Assembly: GCA_009823395.1 (NCBI GenBank) | Contig: CM020509.1 | Coordinates: 19,099,501-19,163,500 of the forward strand | DNA length: 64,000 bases | Direction of reading: 5' to 3' | From: Thamnaconus septentrionalis | Taxonomy: Eukaryota; Chordata; Actinopteri; Tetraodontiformes; Monacanthidae | Shown: positions 1-39,893 of the stretch, piece after piece | Numbering within the stretch: the first letter of the stretch is position 1 | Layout of the letters: the number at the start of each line of letters is the position of its first letter | The notes under the pieces: model-generated | What the model was told of the DNA's origin: nothing | The model's input: only the letters and a program-made list of their open reading frames with translations | Databases searched by the model: none | Made by a program: the position numbers and the translations under genes

Positions 1-175
1 TTTCTCTTCACACTTTGTGTTTCCCTGTTGAAAAAAGGTTAAAAAAAAACAAAAAAACATAATTAACATGATTGTCGATGATCACTGACACAGTTCAGCA
101 CATTTCAGATTCTCTTTTTCTGGAACGTTGAAATGCAAAATGTGTTTGTGGTACTTGATGCCTGTCCATGCTCTC

Positions 176-180
<5 letters not shown>

Positions 181-211
<31 letters not shown>
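181..211. repeat. (CA)15 microsatellite
   Basis: Uninterrupted CA dinucleotide array. It lies about 80 nt downstream of the last visible donor of the minus-strand centrin-like gene, so the pre-mRNA would carry a UG tract here. Confidence 0.97.
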
Positions 212-213
<2 letters not shown>

Positions 214-291
214 AACACAGCCTTCAAACAGGCAAAAATGAGACTTTATAAAATCAAATCTAAATGATGTAATCAGGAAATTCACACTCAC

Positions 292-3213
<2,922 letters not shown>

Positions 3214-3394
3214 AAATCTTTATCTCTCTGCGAGTCGGTGTTGTGTCGCCAGTCTCCCAGTCTTTAAAGGAATTTGTTGGATTTATTGAATAAAAAAAAA
3301 AACACTTACCATCTGTGAACCAGTTTAGAGTAAAAAGTTTTTAAGACGTAGAAAATAACTTGCGCTCCACTGTGTGATGGTATTCGACTAGTAG

Positions 3395-3514
3395 CCAATG
3401 AAAAACCAGGCTGCCGAAGAAAAGTAGCCAATTGGAAAAGCAGCAAGAGAAGAGAGGCGGGTTCACGGTGCAGGGGCAGCCAATAGCTGAAGGAGTTCCT
3501 GGTTTCCAGGCAAC
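3395..3514 (-). promoter_or_regulatory. Putative promoter: three CCAAT boxes and an X-box-like motif
   Basis: CCAAT pentamers at 3395, 3428 and 3480 (read on +) are spaced 33 and 52 bp apart, and GTTTCC-A-GGCAAC at 3502-3514 resembles an RFX X-box. The cluster lies 180-300 bp upstream of the ATG at 3213. NF-Y plus RFX is the usual promoter logic of ciliary and basal-body genes. The site is inferred from motifs only. Confidence 0.45.
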
Positions 3515-5613
3515 CAAAAACAAAGATGGGAGAGAGAAAAAAGAACACAAAGATAGTATAACACAGAGAGAGTTTTATTTTACATCCTTGATCTGAATGA
3601 ATAGAGGAGACGACATAATAATTTGACTATAGCAAATACAGCCAACGCAAATAATTCCAATACGTCATAGTTGGCATATTTCAAGGACAAAACACAGAAG
3701 CATAAGTATCGTCACATGGGATTAGTGAGTTATTGCCATGTATCTTTGCTGAAATCGTACATTTGACTTGACTTACCCTGCTCCTTATACTTTCATCAAA
3801 GGTGTTTTCCCGAGGATGACAACGTGGGAGTAAGATTCATTAGCTTTTTCTACCATCTGGTGGCTGATGCCCTGTACTACATCATTAAGACGACGCGCCC
3901 AGGAAAACCCGTGTTAACGTTACGCCTCATAAGGTTGTTAATCAATAACGTGTCTGGGAAGCTTGTTGCAAAACACTGACGTCATAACTCACAATTCTGT
4001 TGCATTTCCGTTTTAATTACTCATTTCTAGTCATTTTCAAACCAATCCGGTTACAGGTGTATTAAAAAATATATATATATTCATAATGGTTCGATGATAG
4101 TATTTATACAAATGTCATAATTTGTATAAAAACAAAATAAAACGTACTGACCTGTAACAGAGCAATGTTTTGGGTTGTCTGTGTGTTTGTGTGTGTTTTG
4201 TAGAGATCAGGTGTGGAAACCCACAGCTCATCTCCCCTGATACTTGTACAATAAGCTAAAAATAAATAAATGATTGAATTATTGTAGAAACTCTGAGGCT
4301 GAACGTGACAGATTCATCATGACCGGGAAAGAAAACAACAAAAAAAAACAAAACACGCTTGTCTGTGGAATTGCATCGGGGATGGTTACCTTGGCAACGT
4401 CGGGGAAATTACAACACGGGGCAGCACAGCAAACCTGTGCAACATAAATAGCATTGGCAAGGTCCTGGAGGTGACCTTTTAATTTCCATGAGCCTTTGAT
4501 TCGGCTAGCGAGTTACATAAGACGCAGGAAAAAAGGCAACAAAAGGGATGAAGCTGTGGCATTTTGTAGCGCTGAGATCACCTGGCACAGCACAGCACAG
4601 CGCAGCACAACATGAACTCCACGTGAACTTTTACGCGTCTCCATCTGCGTCCCTTTGGAGCTGCGAGTCCTCCCTAAGGCTCGGCTCTTTGGCAAAAAAA
4701 AAAACGGGCCTTTAAATCACGCAGATGGATTTAAAGTAGCAATATAGTGTTCCATGGCCCCTGTGTCCCACAGCGGAGGAAACCCTGTCCTACCTCCCGC
4801 CCCCCGTGAGAGATGCATCGCTGTGTTTATTCAGCAAAGTAGAAGCACGAGCACGCAAACACATTTCTTGAGCGTCTCTTGATGGAAAAGGAGATTTAAT
4901 TTGACGTTTGTTCAGCCGAAGCCTTGACGGAACTGTCAGGTGTCGTGTCTGCGCGCTGGTGTAGTTAGGCTTTTATTGGACAGTGATGGAAAAGGAGGGG
5001 GAGAAAATGTAATGTTTTTCGAAGAGATTTCCACGCCATTACAAGCTCCTTCAGCCCAAAATACACTTTCCTCCGTCTACTATTTCAATGGTCCCGTTTC
5101 ATTGAGCTGTTTTTAAGTGCACGTTGTGAAGGCAGATTTTATTTATCCTTTTTTATTACGTTTTATATTCGTAACAAGCACATTACAGGCTCACCAATCT
5201 TACTTGTCACATCAAAATGTTTTGACCAAAATAAAAAAGCTAACCTGTTTTCAACAGTAGTCAGGTTAATCCAATAACTTGTACAAGTGCCTTTGATGGC
5301 AACCTTTCGCTTTAAGAGTGTCAAAGCTTCTGTGAAAGGCTCCTCATTTTTTCTCTCTCTCTCTCTCCCGCTCCCTCCATCTCTCTCTCACACGCATCTT
5401 TCTTCTGCAGGCATGGCTTGTTGCCGAGGTAACGGGCCCCAGACTGCTTTAGCATTTCAAACATCATCGCCTGGTGAATCAACTTTCACTGACATGTGAA
5501 TGACAACATGCTGCACGACGGGCTCGGCCGCTTCCACCCTTTGAACGTCGACTCACCCGGCTGCTAAACCTGAAGGCCCCATATTGTCCACCAGTCATTT
5601 TATCAGCTCTATA

Positions 5614-5647
5614 ACGTGTGTGTGCGTGCGCGCACGTGTGTGCGCGT
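5614..5647. repeat. Alternating purine-pyrimidine tract, 34 bp
   Basis: Strict purine-pyrimidine alternation mixing GT, GC and AC steps. This sequence class can adopt left-handed Z-DNA under negative supercoiling. Confidence 0.8.
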
Positions 5648-6690
5648 TTAAAGTCTGATTAAATGAGAAATGTCCATCCTTTCCTTCTTCCGATTGCTAG
5701 TCCTTTCCAGAAACTATGCTCGAAAACACACATTTCTGAAGTAACTCAGCCCCTTGTGATGTCATAAAGTGCGCTGCTGCCTGAATAATACCTTATCTTG
5801 CTTAGTGATGAGGTATTATTACACTGCAGCTTGCTTTTAATTCCTGAAACATGTGAAAGCCTACAAGACAGCACTTCAGGCTGCAAACATGTTGCAAAAT
5901 ATACAATTTTCTCAGGATCTACCCAAGTTTATTTAAAAAAAAAAATCTGTGTCTTTTTTCCTTGCTCAATTTGATGTTTCAAAGCAACAGCATTTAACAA
6001 AAAACGTTTTGCCTGGTGCAGGCAACTAAACAGCAAGCGAGTTCCTCCCTTGCTGATTGCACTGTGTGTGAGCGTGCGCGGACCCACGTGCATGCCGCTG
6101 ACTCATCACCCCACATTGTCATTAATTGCTCTATTGTCTTTGATTCCGTTCACCTACAAACAAGACAACAACTGTTTTGCTCAGGCAGCGGCAGCAGCCA
6201 GTGAGAGAGTGAAGTGGTGATATATTCACCCCGTCACGCCGATGGAGGCGGGGCGGTGGGGTGGGGGGGACAATTAAGTCGGCTTGTTTGAACGCGCCAG
6301 AGTAAACTTTTCTGATGGCGCAGGTCGTTATTGACGCGCTCCGCCCAGTCAATCCCCATCTGCCACAGTGTGCACGACAGCGTGCGCTCGTTTGGCTCCC
6401 TCGGCACGTGCGCTCTTTACGGATAATCTATCCCACTGGAGGCCAATGATTCCAGAGACGACAAAGGGTTAATGTGAATTTCCCAACCACAGAACAGATT
6501 GATCTTACTCAGCCCTTCATTATTCATAGTAATGATGAATTCATTTGCATATTTGGATTGCACTCCTCAGATTCGGGGACCTTAATCAAAGGGGCTTATA
6601 TCAGAAACACGGGGGTCTCTAGATTTCTTACTAGCTGAGCAAGATTTCCAGATTATCCCATCCTCACGTTCAGAAACGGATCGGAAAAAG

Positions 6691-6725
<35 letters not shown>

Positions 6726-6726
6726 C
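6691..6726. repeat. (AAC)12 microsatellite
   Basis: Twelve uninterrupted AAC units. Confidence 0.97.
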
Positions 6727-7030
6727 GCAAAACACAACAGACCTTGACGCTGATGTAAAAAGACTTGGTATGTTTTGCATGGCTCTAATATTTCCTGCCA
6801 CCTCCTTGTGTGCGTGCCTGGCTGCCTGCCCGCCTGCCTCCTTCTGTGTGGACCTGATCAATATGCATTGTCACTCATTGTAAGCAAGTGGGACACACTG
6901 AAGCCCTGGCAGTAGGTTTAGCCTGATGCAACGTTTAGCAATAAACCGGCGTGCTGTAAGAGCACGTAACTCACAGGCTTGCAGTTTAAGCTCGGAGTAA
7001 AATCGAGCAATCAAGCATGCACGCACAGAT

Positions 7031-7034
<4 letters not shown>

Positions 7035-7077
<43 letters not shown>
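7035..7077. repeat. (AC)21 microsatellite
   Basis: Uninterrupted AC array in the gene-free interval upstream of gabra2. Confidence 0.97.
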
Positions 7078-7079
<2 letters not shown>

Positions 7080-7383
7080 TTTTGTTTAATAAAGTGAAAG
7101 AGCAGCGCGACGCTCGTCTTGTCCTCGACGTCCTTGCTGCTTTTTCCACCATCCCCCCTTCCCTTCTGTTGGCTGGCTCCTATCTGCAGACTTTGTTGGG
7201 GCTTGATGACGGAGGCAGGGGTTGCAGTTATTAAGATGACCTGCCTCATTGATCACCTGTCACAGCTATGGATCAGAGCTGAGATCAATGGGAAGGCCTC
7301 CTGGCCTGAAGTATGGCAAAGGGAGGAGAGTGAACGCCAGATAATAGTCTGACCCCTCGGGTGCAGGGGTTTGTTTTGATCTC

Positions 7384-7388
7384 TGTGC

Positions 7389-7424
<36 letters not shown>

Positions 7425-7436
7425 GTGCATGTGTGC
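7384..7436. repeat. (GT)n-(GC)n alternating tract, 53 bp
   Basis: A GT array runs directly into (GC)5 and mixed ACGCGTGCATG, keeping perfect purine-pyrimidine alternation for 53 bp. It is the strongest Z-DNA-prone tract in the window. Confidence 0.9.
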
Positions 7437-8488
7437 TATCTTGGTTCTTTAATCACGCTATATGCCGGGGTTATCAGTCACCGGTCCTCCCTAAAGCCTG
7501 TTCATCTTCTGTAACCCACCTGCTAAACACAGAATGTGTGTCGCTGTGTCATAAATCTACTTTCACTTTGTGCCGTTGCTGCCGTGTTGTGTTGTTCAAT
7601 GGAATCTTCCCGGCTGATCTTCTCGCAAGGTTAAAACCGTCACGGTCAAGGTTTCAGGACAAATATCTCGTTGGGACCATATGGACACATACCACAAAGC
7701 ACTGGGAAAAAAACAAAACATGCATGACTGAAAACATACCTTGACAATTTTCAGAAATCAATTTTCCATTTTATCATCTTGAATTAAGAGAACGTAGCGG
7801 CACAATAGATCTGAATATTGTAATAATCTATGTTTTGTACATATTTGGTATATTGCTGGCTTGATAAGCAGGGGGTAGAAGATGTGGCTCAGGTTAGAAG
7901 TAAAGAGAAGTTAAGAAAAAAAACAGATCATAAGTGAGTTTGTTTGATGAAGATATTTCATTTATATTTGCTACATTTGTTTTGTTTGAAGTGTTTCTGT
8001 AACACCCGTGCAGGTCTGAAGAGGTTGTCTATTTCCAACACAAAACACAGTCCTAGCAACAGCAAAGTGTCAAGAGGACCATCCATTGTCTCTGCCTCCC
8101 ACACACAAACACGCACACGCGCGCAAGCGCGCACACTCACACACATACACACAAAAACACATTTTCACACATTTCATTAAACCCAGTTTATGTTTAGAAC
8201 GGAATCTCAATATATGAGCTGCTTCCTGGCCACAGCGAGCCTTGTTTTAAGGCTTCGTGCATCAGGGGTGCGTAGGCACAGGTGAATAAAACAAATGAAC
8301 TACACTGGGTTGCTTTATTTGAATGTGTCAGTTATTTGATTTCCAACTGGTTTTGGTTTCCTGGTTTAGAGACTACAGTGAAACATGAATTACTATGTAG
8401 TCTTTGCCCTTGGTGGTTTGAGAGTGAGACTCTTGTTGTTCACATAAAGGCCAGAATCTTGCCACTCTCAGAAATGAGTGAAGCCTAT

Positions 8489-8579
8489 ATTCTATTTCTC
8501 CTCCTTGCTTTATCCCAGCTGTCTTAGGGCGAAGGCAGGGTGACACCCTGGACAAGTCGCCAGTTCATCGCAGGGCCAC
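8489..8579. mobile_element. L2-like retroposon 3' fragment
   Basis: Contains a degenerate form of the phrase 'tacaccctggacaggtcgcc' followed by 'cagttcatcgcagggcca', which I recognise as the 3' region of fish L2-type LINEs and derived SINEs. Only the tail is present, with no coding part. Confidence 0.6.
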
Positions 8580-9033
8580 TTGGCATTAATACTTTTAATG
8601 CAATTTTTTTTTTAAAATATATGATATGTCATTACGTGTGTAAAGCACTTTGTTATGAAGCTTGATTTTATTATAATCCCGTGGAAACACACGTCAGCAC
8701 AAACATCAGCTGAGCTGGAATTTCAGAGTTTTTTTTGCAAGAGGCTGCAAACAGAGGGCTAATCGGGCTTGTAATTCTTTTTTTTTTTATCATACAAGAT
8801 TACAAAAATAAGATTAAGAAAAATAAAGATCAAAGCATCAAAAAGGGAAAGGCAAATGTGATCTAAAAACGAACCAAGCGGCGCCTTCCCAGGAAGTCCC
8901 TTCCATCACACACCTTAGCATAATCAATATTTTTGTCTATATAGTGACTGCGAGGGGAAGGAGAACCCATTAACATGCTCACACACCAAGGTCTCGGCTG
9001 CTAGAGGGATGGAGGGAGGGAGAGTGGTAGGGA

Positions 9034-9051
9034 GGGGGGGGGGGGGGGGGG
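9034..9051. repeat. G18 homopolymer with adjoining G-runs
   Basis: Eighteen consecutive G, preceded by several GGG runs from about 9015. It is a strong G-quadruplex candidate 600 bp upstream of the proposed gabra2 leader-exon donor. Confidence 0.95.
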
Positions 9052-9304
9052 CCTCGTGGCTTACCAACTATCTCTAGGACCCAGTGCGTCTCCTCCTCCT
9101 CCACAGCCTGTGTAGATTTGGTGTGGAGATGAGGGAGACTGAGATGTGCTTCTCGCTTATCACGATTCACATCGAGCTTTTTATCGTCTGACGGGCGAAA
9201 GACACCGAGCGTGCAGCTCGGAGGCCACCATCCAGGATATTCTGATTTTGGTTCCTGTTTTTTTATTTTTATTTTTAATTGTTCTTTTTTTGAAAGAAAA
9301 AAAA

Positions 9305-9361
9305 GAAGAAGAAGAAGAAGAAGAAGAAGAAGAAGAAGAAGAAGAAGAAGAAGAAGAAGAA
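9305..9361. repeat. (GAA)19 array
   Basis: Nineteen pure GAA units. The + strand is all purine, so the tract can form intramolecular triplex. It lies about 300 bp upstream of the proposed non-coding first exon of gabra2. Confidence 0.97.
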
Positions 9362-9439
9362 ATAAATATTCATATTTTTCTTTCAAAAAAAAAAAAAATT
9401 CCCCACATCTCTACTTCCCTTCACCCGGTCTTCGTTGTT

Positions 9440-10401
9440 GCAGCTCCACAATCTGAAATTTGGGGCACCATGGCATCCAGCGCGTTCCGGGAGCCTGGGC
9501 GCTGCTGGCAGGGGCCGTGATGTGTCTGTCAGCTTTGTTCTCATGACAGAGCCGCCGCACACCGTCACTCTCAGCAGGCAGGAGCGCCGAAAAGAGCCGC
9601 GAATCCTCTTTAACTTTCCCGCATAGTCGACGATTCCGGCGGCTGCAGGTACTTCCTTCCAGCACTTGAGGTGAGTCCGATTTTTTTTTTTTTTTTTTGT
9701 CCTCCCTGCCTACCCTCCCACCTCAACCCCCATCCATTCAACCCCCCCGCTACTTGAGCACAAAGAGGAAGCTTTCATTTTTTTTTTTTTTTTTTATTAT
9801 TTTATTTATTTTTTTCGTGGGAGATGATGCAAAAAAGCGTGGGAGCGGAGCGGAGCGGCTTGATCTCGTTTTATTATTTTGTCTGAAGGGGGAAAAGGTG
9901 CTTTCGCGCATCTGTACCCAATTTATTAATCACCCCCAATTCCGCGGGCGCGTCGTCTAATCGGCGCGCCGACTTGAATCCTCATTTACGTATCTATCAA
10001 TGTATTAATTTATTAATTTGGTGACAGAAATTGTTGGTGATTGGAGGCGAGGGGACGTGTCGCTGAATACTAATTGCTGTCAGTTCACGTCTTCTCGTCC
10101 GCCGCCTCTTTTTTTCTCCCCTCCGCGTATAAATACATTTTTTTTTTCTCTCTCTCTCTCTTTCGCTCTCTCTCCGGTGCGCGCGAGGAGGCGGAATCCC
10201 CCTTCCCTACCCTCCCTCGCACCCCTCCCTCCCCCCAACCCCCAACCCCGCCAACCCCCTTTTTCCACCCTCCTCCACAAATGAGCGCCGGGTGTAATAA
10301 TGCAGCCTATAGGGTCACGCATCAATCCGCCGGCATGTCGGCCTGTTTAAATAGATCCCCTCACTCACTCACTCACTCCTCGGTCTCCCGCTGGCGTGCA
10401 G
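9440..10401 (+). promoter_or_regulatory. gabra2: gabra2 promoter region with proposed non-coding leader exon
   Basis: CpG dinucleotides become frequent at 9440-9660, 9840-9970 and 10280-10480, unlike flanking DNA. A strong donor (CTTGAG then GTGAGTCC) at 9671 and a pyrimidine-rich acceptor ending CAG at 10401, just before the start codon at 10416, suggest that a non-coding leader exon ending at 9670 is spliced to the signal-peptide exon over a 731-bp intron. Poly(dT) and poly(dC/dT) runs occupy that intron. The transcription start cannot be placed from sequence alone. Confidence 0.55.
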
Positions 10402-10415
10402 GTGTCCGTGCAGCC

Positions 10416-36242
<25,827 letters not shown>

Positions 36243-38525
36243 ATACCACTTTTTTGTCGGGTTCAGGTCTGGGGACTAAGGGACAAACCAAATACCTCCA
36301 GCAACTGTGTACACCTACCTTTGCAGAATGAATTCCTGGATTGCAGTGTGATCCTCTATCTCCGCCTGTTTTCTACACCATCTGCAGCACTTTTGAAAAG
36401 CCTGGCTTTTGTAAATGTGTATGTATACTTATATTCATGGTTTCATGGTGACATATTGTGTGGTTAGTTCAACTAGAATGCATACAGTATCTCCAGTCCA
36501 AGTACATGGTCACTGTACATAGGGTTCAAATCATTTGAGTGAGTAAACACGCAAACATTTACGCATACATTTTATTTAAGATTACTTCTATGTGTTGAAA
36601 TTTACAGGTTATGCGCACTCTCTTGATATTACAGTATGGTACTTTTGTTTTTGAGTGAAAGAGACTGATTATATCATGCCGTTATTTTCATGACCTTTTT
36701 TTTGTTTCTGTTCAAGCCAATGCAAAAACACATTTGTATTATAATGTTTGGGCATACAAGCTGTCTTAATATCAGTGGTGGAAGATATGGGGCTGAAATT
36801 AAAGACTGACCTTGAGGGTTATCAAAGTGCTCAAAGCCAGAAATATATGGTGATACAAAATATTTGTGTTTTTGACACAATATTGTGTAGTACTGCCAAT
36901 TTAGGCTTTTTTAAAGCACTATAATTTGAATTACTAGGTGGGAAAAAAATCGAAAAGATTTTAAGGCATTCATTACAAAAAATGAGAATGACTTTAAAAG
37001 AAACACTGGCATTGTTTTTCAAAGAAGTCATGATGTTATTCCTCTTTTGGAAAGTAGATTTCCAGTGCTAAATTCAATGTGTCCTTGAATGTTATTTTGT
37101 TTGTATTCTATGGACATTTTATCCTGCATATTTAATAAGTGAACATGTTAATATTTCAACAAATGAATTTTATTAATTTCATTTTATTTTAGAATTTTTG
37201 ATATTTCAAGCTGACACACAGCTGTGTGTTGTTTCCCAAGTACTTATTTCAGGGTCATTCCTTTTTTAATCAATTGTTTTCATAAGTGTTAAACATTCAA
37301 CAAAACCAAAAAACTGTGCACCACCAACATTTAAAAAGTCAGAAGAGGTTGTTTCAAGTATCTCAAAAAGGGCCATAGTATTTAAAGAAAAAGAAAAAAA
37401 ATCCTCAGCATTTTCATGACGCCTTTGTATAGGAAGTATTTTCGGCACCTGATTGTACCAGTCATCCCATGTAGGGTTTTTCTAAATCCAAGTTTTGAGG
37501 AGTGAATTTCCTTGTATATGAGATACAGTATTCTTGCTTTCTACCTACTGTCACTGTTTCTTGCGTGGCTCTCTTTTGCTGCCATGACAGTAAGAAATCT
37601 TCCTTCATGAAATCCTTAGAAAACTGTCCACTTCAGCTCGCCGTTCCCCACTGAATTTTTGTAACTGCCAACACTCTGTGAACGTTTGTGTATTTGTGTC
37701 ACTTTCAACATGATATTTTATACATATAGGAGAGGTGAAAAGCCAAATGTATTTATTGTTTATGCATAAAGTTATATATTTATTTACACATTCCAAGGAG
37801 GGTTAATATCCTAACAATTTTTGTAATTAGTTTGTGCTTTGTGCATTTTTTTTTGTGACTCACCTCTTTAACAACAGTGCGCAATTGTTGGTGCTGATAA
37901 TAGTACAGTAGCTGTTTTATAATATTCAGTTTGTGACTTTTTATCCCTTTTGTTTTTTTGCACACCTATTTGCTGATTCCATACGTTCTACATAGGGCAA
38001 AAAAAAAAACGGCATGAAAAATTTTAAAGTGTAGCGAAACTTGTGTGGATGATGGCTGCATTCTTCTACCAGCAAATCTTTTGTGTGATGGGCCTTAACG
38101 CGGGTTGATTGTGGACCAACTTGAAAGCCATATCCCGTCATCGCTGATGTCTAATGTATCTCATGTACTATAGAACAGCAAGAAACAGCGTATTCTGCCA
38201 TTGTTAAGACAAATTACATTCAGCCCCATATCAGAAGCCACACGTGGTCCTTTAATGTGTGATTATTTTTTGACTGAGTGGTCTGACTTTGCTTCACATC
38301 AGTATTTCTACTTGGTTCAAAATGTTGATTTAAGCTTTGCATGATGCCAAAATCCAGACTTTGTTTTTGAAAACATGCTGTCATGGTCAACATATTTTGT
38401 TTGACTCCAGTTATTTATCTGAGATCCTGATACTCTTATTCACACCGGATTAAGTGATTGTTTCATGAGGTGTATGCTTAATTCAGTGCACAGTTTCTAA
38501 TAAAACACATATCATCCAGTTTGTC
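36243..38525 (+). other. gabra2: gabra2 3' UTR (approximate)
   Basis: AT-rich, non-repetitive, with no further coding sequence up to the AATAAA at 38499. A UTR of about 2.3 kb is inferred; the cleavage point is not directly visible. Confidence 0.65.
38499..38504 (+). terminator. gabra2: gabra2 poly(A) signal AATAAA
   Basis: Canonical AATAAA in a TTCTAATAAAACAC context, followed by the GT-rich TTTGTCCAGTGTTTT. It is the first strong hexamer I find downstream of the stop codon. Confidence 0.6.
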
Positions 38526-38529
38526 CAGT

Positions 38530-39305
38530 GTTTTAACTAGATTCTAAGGAAGTTGACCCCAAATCTCTTCTCTCACTTCACATTGCTGTTCTATTTATTT
38601 GTTTGTTCATCAATGTATGTATTTTACATATAGCTGCTAACACAAGCCATGTTTGCTCTTACTCTAAACACTAAATTTCTATCAATCCAGTGTGATCATA
38701 ACAGCGTGAATGAGCGCCCGGTCAGTCCTGCAAGAGCAGAAATTGCTATTGAGGGTTGTTTCATTGCGTCCAAACTCTATTATCACCAGTATGTCAGTAA
38801 AGGCCACAAATAGCCCTTGTTGAAGGCGCTGAGCTATAATGCAAAGCTCACTAGTTTCATTTTCCAGCCTGATATGTGCTCTGAGCCCAGTGTGAAGTCC
38901 CCTCCTCGCAAAGCTCCATCCTCTCAATCCAACGCTGACTGAGTTCATCTGCTCTGAGGCTTTGGCCAACCACAAATCAATAAGATGGATGTGAGGTATT
39001 CAGCGCAGAGCTGCTGACAAGAGGGGAGACTAGTTATTTTGATGGTTGATTGGTCTCATAAATTTAAGGATTTCTATTCCGGACTCATAAATAAGTATAT
39101 TTTATTGGTTTCATGTGGATGTGGATTCGTAGTAACACAATGATAAGTAAATTTCTGTTAGTTAGCCAAATTAAACTGCAGTAATCAACTTTTATAGTCT
39201 TATGGGGACCTGAAAATAAAATATAACTTGAGAGCTCAAACTACAACTTTATTCTGGACATTGGCTAAGAAATCTCGAATTAATTTTTCATTTTTTCCCT
39301 CACTT

Positions 39306-39370
<65 letters not shown>

Positions 39371-39710
39371 TTGATAGAATTGTAGATTTCTTTGTTATTT
39401 CTCTCTCGCCCCTGCTTCGAAAAGACGTCAACGACATTTCCCACAAGTCTTTGCGGTTGACCCTGCTTGCTAGCAAAGATGTCAGCGCCCTAGGAACTCA
39501 TGTACCGGATAATTTCAGGACTGTTTACCGTGTAAATGTCGCTTATCTCGTTAATCCTGAACGTCGACTCTACGAAAGGAAAACGGCAAACACGAGAATG
39601 CAGAAACGTGCTCGTGCTCGCGAAATAACTTGTTAGCAAAATTGCTAGCTAAAATTACTCCGTGTTTCATCCTTTTGACGACTGGCAGGACTTGACATCA
39701 AGTAGAAAAC
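38530..39710. other. Intergenic region and guf1 promoter area
   Basis: Separates gabra2 from guf1. It has a GATA array at 39308-39370. From about 39405 CpGs become more frequent, as expected of a housekeeping promoter; the start of transcription is likely within 39420-39700. No other gene is seen. Confidence 0.6.
39308..39370. repeat. (GATA)~16 microsatellite
   Basis: Pure GATA array about 340 bp upstream of the guf1 start codon. Confidence 0.97.
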
Positions 39711-39893
39711 ATGACGTTTTCGCTCGTGGGGCGCTTGTGCGAAGCACAGCTGAGGCAAGCTTTCCAGGTAAAGATGTGCAGGAGGAAAATAATGACGTGC
39801 AACACGACTTACACCCTGGTCAGACACTGCTGGAGGAAGAGGTTACCCGTGTTGTCCAGCAGCGTCAGGACGATGAGCTCTCAGACGGATAAG
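39711..39893 (+). CDS. guf1: guf1 exon 1 (targeting peptide)
   Basis: ATG at 39711 has A at -3. Sixty-one codons rich in Arg, Lys, Cys and Ser with only two acidic residues. No sequence match to human is needed here, as this region is poorly conserved. Donor GTGGGA from 39894. Confidence 0.85.

Larger units (their letters stand above)
3560..9000. other. Gene-free interval between the centrin-like gene and gabra2
   Basis: No spliced or conserved reading frame is recognisable here. The interval holds several CA/GT microsatellites, an (AAC)12 array, two alternating purine-pyrimidine tracts and an L2-like tail, listed separately. The block around 6440-6610 contains an ATTTGCAT octamer and homeodomain-type AT-rich sites in an unusually non-repetitive context, and could be a gabra2 enhancer. 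Confidence 0.6.

Noticed and set aside
3502..3514. X-box-like site considered as a firm RFX binding site
   Set aside because: It has a one-base spacer and one mismatch in the left half-site, so it is kept only as a suggestive motif, not a separate feature.
9146..9520. 124-codon frame with poly-Glu
   Set aside because: Produced by the (GAA)19 array; not a protein-coding gene.
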